64,000 nucleotides of DNA, taken from the NCBI RefSeq assembly GCF_024171895.1, contig NZ_JAMTCQ010000010.1:248001-312000 (forward strand), read 5' to 3'. Within the stretch, counting starts at the first letter, position 1; each line of letters begins with the position of its first letter. Source of the DNA: Prauserella halophila. GTDB lineage: Bacteria > Actinomycetota > Actinomycetes > Mycobacteriales > Pseudonocardiaceae. The position numbers were made by a program, and so were the translations under genes. Positions 61,702 through 64,000 of the stretch are shown one piece after another. Under the pieces are notes generated by a model. The model did not search any database and had not been told where the DNA came from. It saw only the letters and a program-made list of their open reading frames with translations.

Positions 61702-62370
61702 TCAGCAGGTGGCGAGCATGTCCTCGAGGGCGCCGTGTTCGGCCTCGTCGACCGTCAGCTCGTACTTGTACTTGACGGCGATCCACATCGAGGCGTACGT
61801 GCAGTGGTACTCCTCGACCGACGGCTGCCACTCCGCCGGGTCGTCGTCGCTCTTCGACAGGTTGGAGCCACCCGACACGGCGATGAGCTGCGGTGCGGAC
61901 AGGTCGTTGGCGAACGCCTCACGCTCGTCGGTCGTCCACTCCGCGGCGCCGGACACCCAGGCGTTGCCGAGCGGCACCACGTGGTCGATGTGGAACTCGG
62001 ACGGATCGCTCGACGTCTCGCCGTCGTACTCGCTGTGCCAGTCGCCGTCGGTCGGGTAGCAGTCGTTGCCCGTCTCGACGCCGTCGCCGTCACGTTCGAG
62101 CACCAGCTCACGGGTGTTGCAGTTGTCTTCGTGGCTGCTCCAGTGCGGGAACAGGTCGCGGTCGTAGCCGTCCATGGAACCGTCCTCGGCCACGGTCAGC
62201 TGGGTGAGTTTCCACTCGGCGTCGTACGGGTCCGGGATACCGGGCGGGGTGGGCGCGGCGGAGACGTCCGTGGTCCCGCCCGTGGCGGCGATGCCGATGG
62301 CCAAGGCTGCGGCGGCGCCGAGTGCGAGTGCGGAATAGCGGAACTTGCGAGGAAGAGTCACGGCAGACAC
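61702..62370 (-). CDS. Secreted HNH-type nuclease (DUF1524/GmrSD C-terminal-like)
   Basis: 222 residues. Signal peptide (FRYSALALGAAAALAIGIAATG), then the HNH core FHIDHVVPLGNAWVSGAAEW, with NLSKSDDDPAEWQP and the family Cys residues (NCNTRELVLERDGDGV, CTYASMW). Extracellular HNH proteins of this type are common in actinomycetes; a DNA-degrading role is likely, not proven. GTG start. Confidence 0.9.
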   Translation of the reverse strand: MSAVTLPRKFRYSALALGAAAALAIGIAATGGTTDVSAAPTPPGIPDPYDAEWKLTQLTVAEDGSMDGYDRDLFPHWSSHEDNCNTRELVLERDGDGVETGNDCYPTDGDWHSEYDGETSSDPSEFHIDHVVPLGNAWVSGAAEWTTDEREAFANDLSAPQLIAVSGGSNLSKSDDDPAEWQPSVEEYHCTYASMWIAVKYKYELTVDEAEHGALEDMLATC

Positions 62371-62464
62371 ACCTCTCAGCGGGGAACGTGAGGTCGTCCA
62401 GCAATGTGAAGGACTTTCCGAATGTCTCCGAGAGAGGTGACGATCGCGTGAACCCTGGACGGAT

Positions 62465-64000
<1,536 letters not shown>

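Overview
The window is about 70% GC, with GTG/TTG starts, 4-base start/stop overlaps, a HspR-controlled dnaK operon, an EspG-type gene tail, a DasR-type operator and F420/NDMA-type oxidoreductases. This points to a high-GC actinomycete, most likely of the Pseudonocardiaceae (Amycolatopsis/Saccharomonospora/Prauserella type; inference). Much of the gene content (dcd, etfD, dnaK-grpE-dnaJ-hspR, clpB, pyrE, trmH-like, fba, DUF3151, purA, flavohemoglobin) is also found in the M. tuberculosis Rv0321-Rv0385 stretch, so this looks like core chromosome in rearranged order, not a genomic island. I saw no phage, IS element, CRISPR array, rRNA or tRNA.

Layout. 0-10.7 kb: a partial gene, dcd, a secreted CAP-domain protein, a TetR/AidB-like acyl-CoA dehydrogenase pair, a secreted phytase-like protein with a collagen-like insert, EtfD, an SMR pump with its TetR regulator, and a PEBP protein. 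10.9-16.5 kb: a DUF4097 protein, then the heat-shock operon dnaK-grpE-dnaJ-hspR with HAIR operators and a SigH/SigR-like promoter. 16.6-23.4 kb: a small secreted protein, two convergent two-component systems whose stop codons abut, a secreted TAP-type peptidase and a membrane protein. 23.5-28.8 kb: a flavohemoglobin and two tandem AGCS amino-acid:cation symporters. 29-35.6 kb: clpB (same dual heat-shock control), an Rv0383c-like protein, an SDR, pyrE, a DUF2784 protein and a TrmH-family methyltransferase. 36-43.5 kb: a molybdopterin oxidoreductase, a LacI regulator divergent from a P-loop nucleoside-type kinase, a cluster of DnaA boxes with tandem repeats, an ABC-F protein and DedA. 43.6-50.5 kb: YceI, MarR, a GlcD-like oxidase, nagA (with dre site), a SigE-family ECF sigma factor and YciI. 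50.7-58 kb: an NDMA-type alcohol dehydrogenase next to an AcoR/MimR-like activator, a PPOX protein, an SDR, an F420 LLM oxidoreductase and an MFS transporter. 58.3-64 kb: fba, DUF3151, a secreted lipase, a secreted HNH protein, an Rv0358-position protein and purA (cut by the window end).

Four patterns cut across the genes. (1) A family of about 53-bp intergenic double stem-loops (GCCCCGAAGG..CCTTCGGGGC type) occurs seven times, mostly just after stop codons. (2) A second short repeat (core GTGCAGAACACG) occurs at several gene ends, in tandem in two places. (3) Many proteins carry in-frame 9-, 15- or 18-bp minisatellites that insert low-complexity linkers. (4) Several intergenic regions hold only the 3' tail of a lost minus-strand gene (dienelactone-hydrolase-like, OsmC-like, EspG-like and one unknown). 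The most unusual single locus is the 50-bp cluster of four DnaA-box-like sites followed by four 16-bp tandem repeats at 40.4-40.6 kb, far from any dnaA gene in the window.
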